A stretch of 21,768 bases of DNA from the NCBI GenBank assembly GCA_050012355.1, contig JBEKHI010000144.1, positions 1-21,768 of the forward strand, written 5' to 3'. Positions 1 through 14,296 of the stretch are shown here, one piece after another; position 1 is the stretch's first letter; the number at the start of each line of letters is the position of its first letter. The position numbers were made by a program, and so were the translations under genes. Source of the stretch: JBEKHI01 sp050012355. Its GTDB lineage: Bacteria > Actinomycetota > Actinomycetes > Streptosporangiales > Streptosporangiaceae. The notes below the pieces were generated by a model, which was not told the origin of the DNA, did no database searches, and saw nothing but the letters and a program-made list of their open reading frames with translations.

Positions 1-2613
1 GGGCATGTGCTGCGGCTTCGCCGCGCCTTGGGGCCAGAGGCAGGGGACCGGATCGTGGCGTGTGATCCGGGCTATCTCATCCGGGTGACCGACGCTGAGC
101 TGGACGTGCTGGAGTTCCAGGAACTCTGCCTCAGTTCCGGCGCGGCTATCCGCGACCAGGACTGGGCCGGAGCGTCGACCGCGGCGACCGAGGCGCTGGC
201 CCTGTACCAGGGCACGCCCTTGGTCGACGTGCCGTGTCAGGCGCTGCGCGACGCGTGGGTTCCGCAACTAGAGCAGGCGCGGGTGCAGGGGCTGGAGTGG
301 CGCATCGAGGCCGACCTGCGGCTAGGCCGCCGTGACCAGCTGGTCCCTGAGCTGCGGGATCTTGTCGGTGAATACCCGTTGCGGGAGCGCTTCCACGCGC
401 AGCTGATGGTCGCGCTGGCCGGTGCCAGGCGGCAGGCCGAGGCGCTGGCGGCCTATCAGGACACGCGCCGGGTGCTGATCGACGAGCTGGGCATCGAGCC
501 GGGGCCCGAGCTACGGGAACTGCAGGAACGCATCCTGGCGGGAGACACTGAGCTGCTCAGCCCGGTTCGTCAGGCCGTGGCCGTCCACCCGTCCGTGGTT
601 CCACGGCAGTTGCCGGCGGCGGCCGGGCATTTCGTGGGCCGGGAGACTGAGCTGAAGGTGCTGTCGGAACTGCTGCCCCGGCAGGCTGAGGCCGGCGGCC
701 CGGTGGTGATCTCGGCGATCAGCGGTACCGCCGGGATCGGCAAGACGGCGCTGGCGGTGCACTGGGCACACCAGATGGCGCTGCGTTTCCCCGACGGTCA
801 GCTCTATGTCAACTTGCGCGGTTTCGACCCGTCGCATGCACCGGTGGCGCCGACTGACGCGATACGGCGGTTCCTGGATGCGCTGGACGTCGCGCCAGAC
901 CGCATTCCGGCCGACCCGGACGGGCAGGCAGCGCTCTACCGGTCCCATCTCGTCGGCCGTCGCCTGCTGATACTCCTCGACAACGCCCGCGACGCCAGTC
1001 AGGTACGTCCGCTCCTGCCGGGCGTGCCCGGCTGCCTGGTGGTCATCACCAGCCGCGACCAGCTCGGCGGGCTAGTGGCCTTGGACGGCGCCGTCCCGCT
1101 GACGCTGGACCTGCTCACCGAGCCCGAGGCGCTAGACCTGCTGATCGGCCGCCTCGGCAGCGAGCGCGTCCTGCCGGCCAAGGGTACGGCCAGCGAGCTG
1201 ATCAACCTGTGCGCCCGGCTGCCGCTGGCGCTGAACATCGCCGCCGCCCGCGCCGCCCTCAACCCGGAGCAGCCGCTGTCAGAGCTCGTCGAGGAACTGC
1301 GCGACGCCCGCCGGCGGCTGGAGACCTTGTCCATGGGGGATGCCGCAGCGGACGTGAGCGCGGTCTTCTCCTGGTCCTACCGCACCCGCAGCCCGGAGGC
1401 CGCGCGGGTGTTCCGGCTGCTGGGCCTGCATGAGGGCCCAGACATCAGCCTGGAAGCGGCGGCCAGCCTGACCGCTCTAGAGCCTGCCCGCGCGCGCCGC
1501 GTCCTGAGGGAGCTGACGCGAGCTCACCTGCTCACCGAGCACGTTCCCGGCCGGTTCAGCTTCCACGACCTGCTCCGCGCCTACGCGGCCGACGAAGCGC
1601 ACGCCCAGGAGAACGGCACCGAACGGGCAGCCGCGCTCCGGCGGGCCTGCGACTTCTACCTGCACACCGCCCACGCCGCCGACCGCCTCATGAACCCGCA
1701 CCGCCCGCTCGTCGGGCTCGATCCGCCCGCCCCCGGCACCCGGCCCCAACCGCTACCAGACGTGCCTGCGGTGATGGCCTGGTTCGACGCCGAACACGCG
1801 AATGCGCTTGCCGCCCAGCGCACCGCCGCCAGCTACGGCTGGCACAGCATCGTGTGGCAACTGGCCTGGACACTGACCAACTACTACCGCCGCCGAGGAC
1901 GTCGTGAAGACCAGATCGTGGTGTGGCGGTCGGCAGCGGGTTCCGCGGCCCACCTGCCCGACTCCACCTCGCGCGTCCGCGCCCATCTGCACCTCGGCAG
2001 CTCGCTAGCCGAGTCTGGGCATCACGAGGAGGCGATCGAAAACCTCAACCACGCTCTCGCCCTAGCCGAAAAGCACCACAACCCCGCCGGCCAAGTTCAC
2101 GCGCATTTCGCGTTCCAGCGTGCCTGGGAAGACGAGGGCGATTACCGGCAGGCCCTGTACCACGCCAGACGTGCCCTCGGACTCTCCCGCGACCTCGATC
2201 AGCCGGTGTGGCAGGCCGACGCACTCAACGCGGTGGGCTGGTCTGCCGCTCATCTCGGGGACTACGAGACCGCCCGTACCCACTGCGAAGCCGCCGTTGC
2301 CCTGTGTGAACACGGCGGCAGCCTCGACAGCCGTGCGAACTGCCTGGACAGCCTCGGCTACGTCGAACACCGCACCGGGCACCACGACCTGGCCATCGAA
2401 CGCTACCAGCAGGCACTCAGCGTGCTCCGCGGCCTCGACGACGGCTACCGCTGCGCCGATACCCTGGATAAACTCGGCCACCCCTACGCCGCACTAGGCC
2501 AGCACGAGCACGCCCGCACCGTGTGGCGGCAAGCGCTCGAGCTCTACCGGCGCCAGGGCCGCACCGAGGAAGCCGAACGCGTCCAGCGTCAACTCGACGC
2601 CATCGGAGCCTGA
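1..2613 (+). CDS. SARP/AfsR-type pathway regulator with NB-ARC and TPR domains (5'-partial)
   Basis: The frame is open from base 1, and the first residues already match the end of a SARP winged helix (MRLRRALG-type followed by PGYLIRV). The true start therefore lies outside the window and roughly 80-90 residues of DNA-binding domain are missing. Counting from the GTG at base 7, residues about 30-175 form the bacterial transcriptional activation (BTAD) domain. Residues about 200-480 form an NB-ARC ATPase with Walker A GTAGIGKT at 240-247 and an LLILLDNA Walker B stretch. The C-terminal third carries TPR-like helices (NLNHALALAEK, ERYQQALSVL, QALELYRRQGR). The family activates antibiotic operons by binding heptameric direct repeats near promoters. 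The gene is convergent with the biosynthetic operon and ends 41 bases from it, so it is a good candidate cluster activator. Its target sites are not proven here. Confidence 0.93.
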   Translation, partial: GHVLRLRRALGPEAGDRIVACDPGYLIRVTDAELDVLEFQELCLSSGAAIRDQDWAGASTAATEALALYQGTPLVDVPCQALRDAWVPQLEQARVQGLEWRIEADLRLGRRDQLVPELRDLVGEYPLRERFHAQLMVALAGARRQAEALAAYQDTRRVLIDELGIEPGPELRELQERILAGDTELLSPVRQAVAVHPSVVPRQLPAAAGHFVGRETELKVLSELLPRQAEAGGPVVISAISGTAGIGKTALAVHWAHQMALRFPDGQLYVNLRGFDPSHAPVAPTDAIRRFLDALDVAPDRIPADPDGQAALYRSHLVGRRLLILLDNARDASQVRPLLPGVPGCLVVITSRDQLGGLVALDGAVPLTLDLLTEPEALDLLIGRLGSERVLPAKGTASELINLCARLPLALNIAAARAALNPEQPLSELVEELRDARRRLETLSMGDAAADVSAVFSWSYRTRSPEAARVFRLLGLHEGPDISLEAAASLTALEPARARRVLRELTRAHLLTEHVPGRFSFHDLLRAYAADEAHAQENGTERAAALRRACDFYLHTAHAADRLMNPHRPLVGLDPPAPGTRPQPLPDVPAVMAWFDAEHANALAAQRTAASYGWHSIVWQLAWTLTNYYRRRGRREDQIVVWRSAAGSAAHLPDSTSRVRAHLHLGSSLAESGHHEEAIENLNHALALAEKHHNPAGQVHAHFAFQRAWEDEGDYRQALYHARRALGLSRDLDQPVWQADALNAVGWSAAHLGDYETARTHCEAAVALCEHGGSLDSRANCLDSLGYVEHRTGHHDLAIERYQQALSVLRGLDDGYRCADTLDKLGHPYAALGQHEHARTVWRQALELYRRQGRTEEAERVQRQLDAIGA

Positions 2614-2651
2614 TGCCTGCCGACCGTCTGAGCGGGCTGCCCTAGTCCGTC

Positions 2652-2677
2652 CCCTTAACCGGCTAGCCGGTTAAGGG
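2652..2677. terminator. 26-bp perfect palindrome between convergent genes, likely bidirectional terminator
   Basis: The arm CCCTTAACCGG at 2652-2662 is followed by CTAG and the exact reverse complement, giving an 11-bp stem with a four-base loop (26 bp of perfect symmetry). It contains the TAA stop codon of the M20 gene (2655-2657) and lies 38 bases after the SARP stop. No U-tract follows on either side, which is common for actinobacterial terminators. Function as a shared terminator is inferred from position; a protein-binding dyad is the alternative. Confidence 0.65.
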
Positions 2678-3854
2678 CCAAGGACGCGAGTAGCGTCGTA
2701 CCGTCGCTTAGCGCCTCGTTGCCGAAGACCGCGTCCGGACTGTGATTGAAGGTCGCTGACATCGGATCACGATCTGCTGGGCACGCGCCGAGGAACACCA
2801 TCGTCCCTGGTACTTCCTGCAGTACGAACGAGAAGTCCTCCGAGGGGCTCAGCGCCTCGGGCGCCCAGATCAGCCGTCCAGGTCCCAGCGCCTCCTCCAC
2901 TGTCCGCGCCGCGAAGTCGGTTTCGCCGTGGTCGGTGACGGTGACCGGGTAGTTCATCGTGTGTTCTGTCGTCACGGTGACGCCGTGCGCGGCGGCGATG
3001 CCATCGACGACCCGACGGATCCCTTGTACCACTCGTGCCTTGGTTTCCTGGCTGAAGGTCCGAACCCCGATCCGCAACTCAGCCTCGTCCGGGATGACGT
3101 TCGCCGCTGTGCCAGCGTGGATGCTGCCGACCGAGATCATCGCGGGGGACAGCGGGGGGAACTCGCGGTTCGCGTAGGTCTGCAGCGCTAGGACCATCTG
3201 GCAAGCAGCGGGGACTGGGTCCTTCAGCAGGTGTGGCTGGGAGTCGTGCCCGCCCTGGCCATGGATGACAACCCTCAGGGCGTCGCCGCCGGCCAGCAGC
3301 GGACCCTTTCTGGTTAGCACTAGCCCGGTCGGCAGCAGCGAGGAGGCGACGTGCAGCGCGTAGGCAGCCACCGGCCGGCGCCCGGCCGCGTCGAGCACTC
3401 CCTCCTCGATCATCAGGCGCGCGCCGTGATGTCCCTCCTCGCCGGGCTGGAACATGAGGACCACGTCGCCGGTCAGCTCGGTGCGGCGCTCGGCGAGTAG
3501 CCGAGCCGCGCCGACCAGCATGGCGGTGTGCAGGTCGTGCCCGCAAACATGTGCCCGCCCCTCGATCATGGAGGCGTAGGGGATGCCTGAGGTTTCCGTG
3601 ACAGGGAGCGCGTCCATGTCGGCCCTGAGCAGCACCACGGCGTTGTCCCCGGTGGCGCCGCCTCCTCGGAGCACAGCCGTGATTGAGGTCAGGGCGGATC
3701 CGGTCGAGACCTTCAAGGGCAACCCGTCGAGCGCCGCCAGGACCTTGGCCTGAGTTCGCGGGAGATCCAGGCCCACTTCGGGCTCCCGGTGGATGTCCTC
3801 GCGCAACCGCGCCAGGTCCTTGACGAGTTCGGGGGACGGGGCCGCGACTGTCAT
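2655..3854 (-). CDS. M20D-family amidohydrolase (N-acyl-amino-acid / HipO-like metallopeptidase)
   Basis: The protein has 399 aa, normal for the family. Metal-site residues of the M20D subgroup are all visible: the CGHDLH motif (C104, H106), E139-E140 in QPGEE, H168 in ALHV and H371 near the C-terminus, plus RADMDALP (78-84) and the dimerisation-domain signature GGHDSQPH (201-208). Such enzymes hydrolyse amide bonds of N-acyl or N-aminoacyl amino acids. I chose the ATG at 3854 because it forms an ATGA overlap with the methyltransferase stop; an in-frame ATG at 3899 would extend 15 unconserved residues into that gene. It is the last gene of the operon. It might remove the fatty acyl group or another amide from a maturing product, possibly as a self-protection or prodrug step, but that role is inference. 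Confidence 0.9.
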   Translation of the reverse strand: MTVAAPSPELVKDLARLREDIHREPEVGLDLPRTQAKVLAALDGLPLKVSTGSALTSITAVLRGGGATGDNAVVLLRADMDALPVTETSGIPYASMIEGRAHVCGHDLHTAMLVGAARLLAERRTELTGDVVLMFQPGEEGHHGARLMIEEGVLDAAGRRPVAAYALHVASSLLPTGLVLTRKGPLLAGGDALRVVIHGQGGHDSQPHLLKDPVPAACQMVLALQTYANREFPPLSPAMISVGSIHAGTAANVIPDEAELRIGVRTFSQETKARVVQGIRRVVDGIAAAHGVTVTTEHTMNYPVTVTDHGETDFAARTVEEALGPGRLIWAPEALSPSEDFSFVLQEVPGTMVFLGACPADRDPMSATFNHSPDAVFGNEALSDGTTLLASLALNRLAG

Positions 3855-4865
3855 TTCACGCCCGTGACGATGCCATGCGGAGTAATGGCGCCGATGCAAT
3901 GGACTCGTTCGACGTGCCCGAATCCGACTGCCTTGAGCGACTCCTCGTACTTATCCCAGGAGTAGATCATTCCGCCGTCACCGGCTACCGCCGCGAAGAA
4001 CGGGCTCGCGAGGGCAGCCATGAGAGGACCGTCGTAGCCATCCTCCGACATGGAATTCATGATCAGTGCCCGCCCGCCCGCCGGGAGGGCGTCGTGCGCG
4101 CGCTTCAGCAGTGCCCGGACCCGCTCCAGTGGCCAGATCTGCATCTGATGGACGAACATCACGGTGTCATAGCCGGTCGGGTACCCGTCCTCGAAGATGT
4201 CCGCCGCCACGACCTTGACCTGGTCGGCGAGTCCGGCCGCCTCGACCCGGTTACGGGCTAGCTCGGCGACCCTGGGAATCTCCAGCACGGTGACCTCGGC
4301 GCCGGGGTGGCCGCGCGCTATGGCCATAGCGATCGTCGCGTCGCCACCGCCGATGTCCAGGATCCGGCTGGCGGAGCTGAAACCACCGTAGCTGGTGAGG
4401 TTGCCACTGGCGATGGCCGACCAGGTGCCCATGAAGTGGTAAAACACCTCGAGCAGGCGCGGGTCCGCACTGAGCCGGTGGTAGACGGTGGGGCCATCGC
4501 CGGGGTAGCGCCGTAGCCCGACGTTGCTGTTGGCCCGGAGTGCTTCGGTGAAGTCGGCTACGCCAGGGTAAGTGATGTAGGCCTCGAACCCCACGACCGC
4601 GGTGACCAGGTCCCAGTGACCGTCGGTGAATAGTGCCGACAGGGCCGGATGGTTCCGGTAGCCGAGCGGGTCGTGCTCGGTCAAATGGAGTGCGGTGGTG
4701 CCGAGCAGCAGGATGTCGAGCGCGCGCTCAGAGAGTTCCAGATCCTTGCCGATTTGCTCGCGGGGGATTCCCGGTGAACGCTCCAGTAGCTCGAAGAGCC
4801 CCAGTTCGACCCCGGCGCGGAAGAACTGGAAGGCGTTGTGTCCGAGCAGGATTGTGGTTAGGAAG

Positions 4866-10231
<5,366 letters not shown>

Positions 10232-10247
<16 letters not shown>

Positions 10248-11074
10248 GAGGTGGCCTCCGTCACGCGGTCGACCACGTCGGCAATGGAAACGTGGGTCTC
10301 AAGCAGTGCCGCGATCCACCGCTCGAGACCAAACGCGACACAGCCAGTGAACGCGGGATCTCCGTCCTCCAGCGTGATGCCGCAACGTTCCCCGAAGAAG
10401 TTGCGGTGAAAGTTCAGCGAGCCGATGGCCAGTGACTCCTGGTGGACGAACTCTTCCTTGACCGGGAACAACTTGGCCATCAGCGCGCGGCCGCCGTCCT
10501 TGGCGAAGAACGGGTCCGACGCCGTCTCCACCGCGAGGTCCAAGCCCAGACGACGGGCGAACTCAAGCACCTTGGGCCGGAACGTCGCCAGATGATCCAG
10601 GACGTCCTCCCTGGATCCCATGCACACGATCTCCCGCATGGTGAAACCGCGCAGCCTGCGTAGTCCGTCGTAGTGCTCCTCGTTACGGAAGCACTTGGCA
10701 ATCGTGGTGACCCGACGCGGACCAGAAAGCCGAATGGAACGATGCTCCAGATAAACGCTGTAGCAGGCCGCCGAGGTCAGAGCGTATTCGCTATCGCCGA
10801 GCCTCCCGGCCGGAACGGATCGGTCCTGGACTATCGGATCGTCCGCGGAGACGGGCGACTTCAGCGGGGCGGTCAGCAAAGCGAGGTGCGGAAAGTTGAG
10901 GAAGTAATCGAGCAAGGCCAGATCGGGAGCCGGGATAACCGGCGGGAAAAGCATCTGCTCCGCTTTGCATTCCCGAGCCCAGGCCAGGAAGCAATTGTCG
11001 AGCCGCTCCATGGCATGAACCAGATCGGGGCCGAGCGTGGCGAAGCCGTCGCGGACGGAGTACAGGTCAGTCAT
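10232..11074 (-). CDS. Amino acid:[carrier protein] ligase (class II aaRS-like, SerRS-related)
   Basis: 280 aa with the catalytic core of an atypical archaeal-type seryl-tRNA synthetase but no tRNA-binding domain, as in the bacterial amino acid:CP ligases known from Bradyrhizobium and Agrobacterium. Visible: C104 in SAACYSVY, motif 2 FRNEE with R130/E132, E148 in GFTMREIV, and motif 3 C245-VAFGLERW (249-253). The Cys/Glu/Cys set matches the family's zinc site that holds the amino acid's amine. Characterised members activate glycine or alanine and transfer it to the phosphopantetheine of a dedicated small carrier, and a carrier gene lies directly upstream here. I prefer the ATG at 11074 (eight-base overlap with the ACP stop) over one at 11113, because the conserved sequence begins there. 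Substrate identity cannot be read from sequence alone; a small amino acid is likely. Confidence 0.9.
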
Positions 11075-11327
11075 CACCCACCACGCTTCGAGGTTCGACC
11101 AAGACGTTGTCACGGATGCCGCCGAGGGTCCGCAGGTTCACGACGTTCTCAGGTGTCAGTTCCAGCTCATGACCGGCGAGTTCCTCGAGCAGCAGAAGTA
11201 GCTGCGGAATGTCCAGGGAGTCGATGAGGCGTCTGTCGATCAAGTCGTCGTCCCACTCGATCTCGGTGACGTCAGGATGCCGTGCGCGAAGCCAGTTGAT
11301 GACTCCGTGAATTTTGTCGTCTGTCAT
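11067..11327 (-). CDS. Stand-alone acyl/aminoacyl carrier protein
   Basis: An 86-aa acidic helical protein with the phosphopantetheine site Ser37 in LIDSLDIPQLL, followed by a hydrophobic helix II (LLLLLEEL). The DSL form matches the small carriers that partner amino acid:CP ligases, and the ligase gene follows with an eight-base overlap. The start ATG lies in an ATGA overlap with the upstream N-oxygenase stop, with GGAAG four bases before it. It probably carries the amino acid loaded by the ligase and presents it to the di-iron oxygenase and then to a C domain of the NRPS (inference). No phosphopantetheinyl transferase is seen in the window, so one must be supplied from elsewhere. Confidence 0.9.
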   Translation of the reverse strand: MTDDKIHGVINWLRARHPDVTEIEWDDDLIDRRLIDSLDIPQLLLLLEELAGHELELTPENVVNLRTLGGIRDNVLVEPRSVVGDD

Positions 11328-12205
11328 GATGCTTCCGTCGCTGTGAACGGGGAGGCGGAAATTATTTCCTGACTCGTGAGGAATCCGGTTATCCGTTTGA
11401 AGAACGTCTCATGGTAGGGGGCCCTCGCCGGGTCGTTCAGCACGCTCTCGCGGAATTGATACGGTTCTTGAATTCCCGCGTCTCGGTAAACGGCTGGGTT
11501 GTACAGAGACTGAGCACTGGTGACAATATATCGTCTCAGATACAGATCGAGATTGTCGCGGACTTCTTTATCATGGTCACGGAGTCCGTCGTAGAACAAC
11601 CCGACGAGCTTGCGTCCCATGATAATGTGCCGCCACTCGTCATCATGATGGACCTGGTTGACATCGCGGATCAGCGGATGCAGCGAGACGTCGCGGCCCA
11701 TCCGAAGATTGAAATGGTCGACGAGTTCCTCGAAGATCAGGATGCGGGCGAAGACGAGGAAGTTACTGACACCGGGGTCCTGATCCGCCGTGCCGATCGG
11801 GAACGACTTGTCGGGATAGATCTTGCCGCCGTAGCGTCGGCAGAACTGTGCGAAGAACCACATGTGCCCGTTCTCTTCGCCGAGGAAGCGGTGGAAGAAC
11901 TCGGACGGCAGCTCAAAGCCGACGGTATGAATTCGCCGGGTCACCTCGATGAGCAATTCGCGGATACCGTGGATGTTGAGGCTGAAAAAGTTGATGGCCT
12001 CCCACTTGCTCAGCCGCATGAGCTGTTCCTCATCAAGGGCCTGTCCGGCCGCGGTACCCGCCACCGTGAGCAGTTCGGGTGTCATCCACCATTGCTGCTC
12101 TTGGAGTTCATCGACCCACTTGAAACGCGTGTACGGGCTGTAGTGGTGTTCGGTCGAATCGGCGACCAGGTTGCCAAGGGTCTCCGCGATGTCCGACGTG
12201 TTCAC
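11324..12205 (-). CDS. AurF-type di-iron N-oxygenase
   Basis: 293 aa from a GTG start that overlaps the preceding stop as GTGA, with GGAGAGG four bases upstream; the frame is open further upstream but would run deep into the ligase gene. The di-iron ligand set of the AurF/CmlI family is visible on four helices: E69 (SKWEA), E111 and H114 (EENGH), E159 or E160 (LIFEE), and H186-x3-E190-x2-H193 (HHDDEWRH). Characterised members oxidise aromatic or aliphatic amines to hydroxylamine, nitroso or nitro groups, and relatives serve in diazeniumdiolate (fragin, leudiazen) and azoxy pathways. It sits between a carrier-bearing ligase and an aminoacyl-carrier system, which suggests a carrier-bound amine as substrate (inference). 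Redox partner not seen in the window. Confidence 0.9.
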   Translation of the reverse strand: MNTSDIAETLGNLVADSTEHHYSPYTRFKWVDELQEQQWWMTPELLTVAGTAAGQALDEEQLMRLSKWEAINFFSLNIHGIRELLIEVTRRIHTVGFELPSEFFHRFLGEENGHMWFFAQFCRRYGGKIYPDKSFPIGTADQDPGVSNFLVFARILIFEELVDHFNLRMGRDVSLHPLIRDVNQVHHDDEWRHIIMGRKLVGLFYDGLRDHDKEVRDNLDLYLRRYIVTSAQSLYNPAVYRDAGIQEPYQFRESVLNDPARAPYHETFFKRITGFLTSQEIISASPFTATEAS

Positions 12206-14172
12206 GTGACCTCTCCGGTTCCGCGCGGTGGCTCGTGTTCGGAGACCAGCTCCGCGACGTGCTCCTCGCCGATGGTGAGCGGCCGGCTTTCCAGCAATGC
12301 CGCTAGCTGGGCGACCGTCGAGGAGTGGAAGATGTCCGCGATCGTTATCCGGACCGGGAGCTCCGCCTCGATACGGGCGGCGAGTCGCGATAGGAGCAGA
12401 GACTGGGCTCCGGAGGCGAAGAAATCCTCGTGTATCCCGACATCTGGCCGGTCGAGCAGATCGGACCAGATGCCGGCGATCAGGGTCTCTAGCGGGGACA
12501 GGCTTGTGGTGACTGGAGGTGCTTCGGGGGGCGCCGGGTACCATCCGCCGGTGCGAGCGAGCTCACCCGACAGGTACGCTTCGCGCGTTGCCCGCCGCTG
12601 GATTTTCCCGCTTGAGGTCTTCGGTATGGTCCGGGGGGCGATGAGGACTAGTTCATGGACTTCGGTGTCGCACTGTTCCCAGATAGCTTTGCGGCAGCAG
12701 AGGGCGACCTCATCGGTATCCGCCCCGTCCGCCGCCTCGGCCACAAGCACCAGCCGCTCCTCGCCGTTCACGTTCACCGTGAAGGCGGCGGCGCACCCGG
12801 GACGGACAGCGGGGTGGCTGCCCTCGGCCGCGCTCTCCGCGTCGTGCGGGTAGAGGTTACGGCCGCGCAAGACGATCAGGTCCTTGAGCCGCCCGGCGAT
12901 GGTAAGGCTGCCGTCTTCGGTTAGAAGTCCCAGGTCACCGGTCCGCAGAAACCTACCCTCATGGCCGGGGAGAGTGGCTGTGAACAAGGCCGCGCTCTCG
13001 GTGGGACGGTTCCAGTAGCCCGCGGCGACGTTTGCCCCCGACACCCAGATCTCTCCGGTCTGGCCGGGCGCGGCGATTCGGAGCGTCGCGGTATCCACGA
13101 CGAGTATCGACTGATCGCCGCGGGCGGTCCCGCAGGCGACCCTGAGTTTGCCATCGACATCGACAAGGCGGACCGGTTCGCCGACCGGATCGGCACTGAC
13201 CAGCAAGGTGGCTTCGGCGAGGCCGTAGGCAGGGCGGAAAGCGGTGTGGGTAAAGCCCGCGTCGGCGAAGCGCGCGGTGAAAGCGTCGATCGTTTCCGCG
13301 CGCACCGGTTCAGCACCGTTGACGGCCGCCCGCCAGCTGGATAGATCGAGGTCCGCACGTTGCCTGTCGTCGACTTTCCGCAGGCACAATTCGAACCCGA
13401 AATTTGGCGACGGGCTGATCGTTCCATGGTGGTCCGATATCGCCGTCAGCCACCGCAGGGGTTTCTGCAGGAAGTGGAAGGGTGACATGAGAACGGCCGC
13501 GAAGCCGCCGTACATGGGCTCGAGTATCGCGCCAATTAGCCCCATATCATGATACGGCGGCAGCCAGCTGACCATGACATCGCGCGCAGCCCCGGCGAAC
13601 GTCTCGTGAATGGCCGAGAGATTAGCCATGAGATTCGTGTGTGTCAGCATCACGCCGCGCGGGCTCCGCGTCGAACCGGAGGTGTATTGCAGGAATGCGA
13701 GGTCTCCAGCCGACGACTGCCCGAGGTCCGAGTCCGGCCCGAGGTCATCAACGACATCGGTGGCGATCCAGACGGGCCGCGCCTGGATCGCGGACTGAAG
13801 CAACGGCAGCAAGTCCTGCGTTGTCAGGGCAATGTTCGCGCCCGCGTCCGCGACGATCGCGTCGAGCCGGCTTCCCCCGCGAGTATCTTGCGGAGGATAA
13901 GCTGGTACCGCGACAATTCCAGCGAGCAAACAGCCGAAGAACGCTGTAATGTAGTCGAGACCCGGTGCGAATAGAAGGAGCGCGCGCTCCCCTCGGCTGT
14001 GGCCGGCCGCCAGGCGGCGAGCCACGCGTGCGGCTGCATAATAGAGTTCGTGGTACGTAATGCTGCGCTCGAGATTTTCACCGTCGATCAGGAATTTGTA
14101 AGCGATGTCATTGCCTTGCGCTTCTGCTCTCATGCGAAGCAAGGCAACGAGAGTTGATGTCCCCTGCGGCAT
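12202..14172 (-). CDS. Fatty acyl-AMP ligase fused to C-terminal acyl carrier domain (FAAL-ACP)
   Basis: 656 aa. Residues about 10-540 are an adenylate-forming ligase with P-loop YTSGSTRSPRG (163-173), WLPPYHDMGLIG (203-214), the FAAL-typical SPNFGFELC (255-263), GLAEATLLVS (317-326) and a late RTGDLG plus GKIQRR lysine motif. A carrier domain follows with Ser591 in ASGAQSLLLSRL. FAALs activate a free fatty acid as acyl-AMP and pass it to a carrier without CoA; here the carrier is fused, so the protein probably loads itself and serves as lipo-initiator for a C domain of the NRPS. I chose the ATG at 14172 because AAGGGGGG lies five bases upstream. The longer frame from a TTG at 14244 begins inside a good -35 box. 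First gene of the operon. Confidence 0.94.
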   Translation of the reverse strand: MPQGTSTLVALLRMRAEAQGNDIAYKFLIDGENLERSITYHELYYAAARVARRLAAGHSRGERALLLFAPGLDYITAFFGCLLAGIVAVPAYPPQDTRGGSRLDAIVADAGANIALTTQDLLPLLQSAIQARPVWIATDVVDDLGPDSDLGQSSAGDLAFLQYTSGSTRSPRGVMLTHTNLMANLSAIHETFAGAARDVMVSWLPPYHDMGLIGAILEPMYGGFAAVLMSPFHFLQKPLRWLTAISDHHGTISPSPNFGFELCLRKVDDRQRADLDLSSWRAAVNGAEPVRAETIDAFTARFADAGFTHTAFRPAYGLAEATLLVSADPVGEPVRLVDVDGKLRVACGTARGDQSILVVDTATLRIAAPGQTGEIWVSGANVAAGYWNRPTESAALFTATLPGHEGRFLRTGDLGLLTEDGSLTIAGRLKDLIVLRGRNLYPHDAESAAEGSHPAVRPGCAAAFTVNVNGEERLVLVAEAADGADTDEVALCCRKAIWEQCDTEVHELVLIAPRTIPKTSSGKIQRRATREAYLSGELARTGGWYPAPPEAPPVTTSLSPLETLIAGIWSDLLDRPDVGIHEDFFASGAQSLLLSRLAARIEAELPVRITIADIFHSSTVAQLAALLESRPLTIGEEHVAELVSEHEPPRGTGEVT

Positions 14173-14214
14173 CAATGCCCCCCTTGGACCTCCCCGGTCT
14201 TGATTGCCGAATCG

Positions 14215-14244
14215 AGCGTAACCGATGCTGTCGATAGGAGTCAA
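14215..14244 (-). promoter_or_regulatory. Candidate promoter of the seven-gene biosynthetic operon
   Basis: On the minus strand TTGACT (14244-14239) is followed after 18 bases by TACGCT (14220-14215), a good match to vegetative sigma-factor promoters of actinomycetes (-35 five of six; -10 of TAxxxT type). Transcription would start near 14208, about 36 bases before the FAAL ATG. It is the only good -35 I saw immediately before the first gene of a run of overlapping genes. Confidence 0.55.
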
Positions 14245-14282
14245 TACGTTTTCTGAATTGGATGCATTAATTTTCGGGTAAT

Positions 14283-14296
14283 GTTACCAGCGTAAC
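14283..14296. promoter_or_regulatory. Inverted repeat GTTAC-N4-GTAAC upstream of the operon promoter
   Basis: GTTAC at 14283-14287 and GTAAC at 14292-14296 form a 5-bp dyad centred about 45 bases upstream of the -35 box, in A/T-rich DNA. This is a plausible operator position. The repeat is short and could be chance; no regulator is assigned. Confidence 0.3.

Noticed and set aside
11411..12853. 480-codon plus-strand frame
   Set aside because: It lies antisense to the oxygenase and FAAL genes, which have clear motifs, and has no recognisable domains.
14173..14244. N-terminal extension of the FAAL from a TTG at 14244
   Set aside because: The TTG lies in a -35 box, the extra residues are not conserved-looking, and the ATG at 14172 has a strong ribosome binding site.
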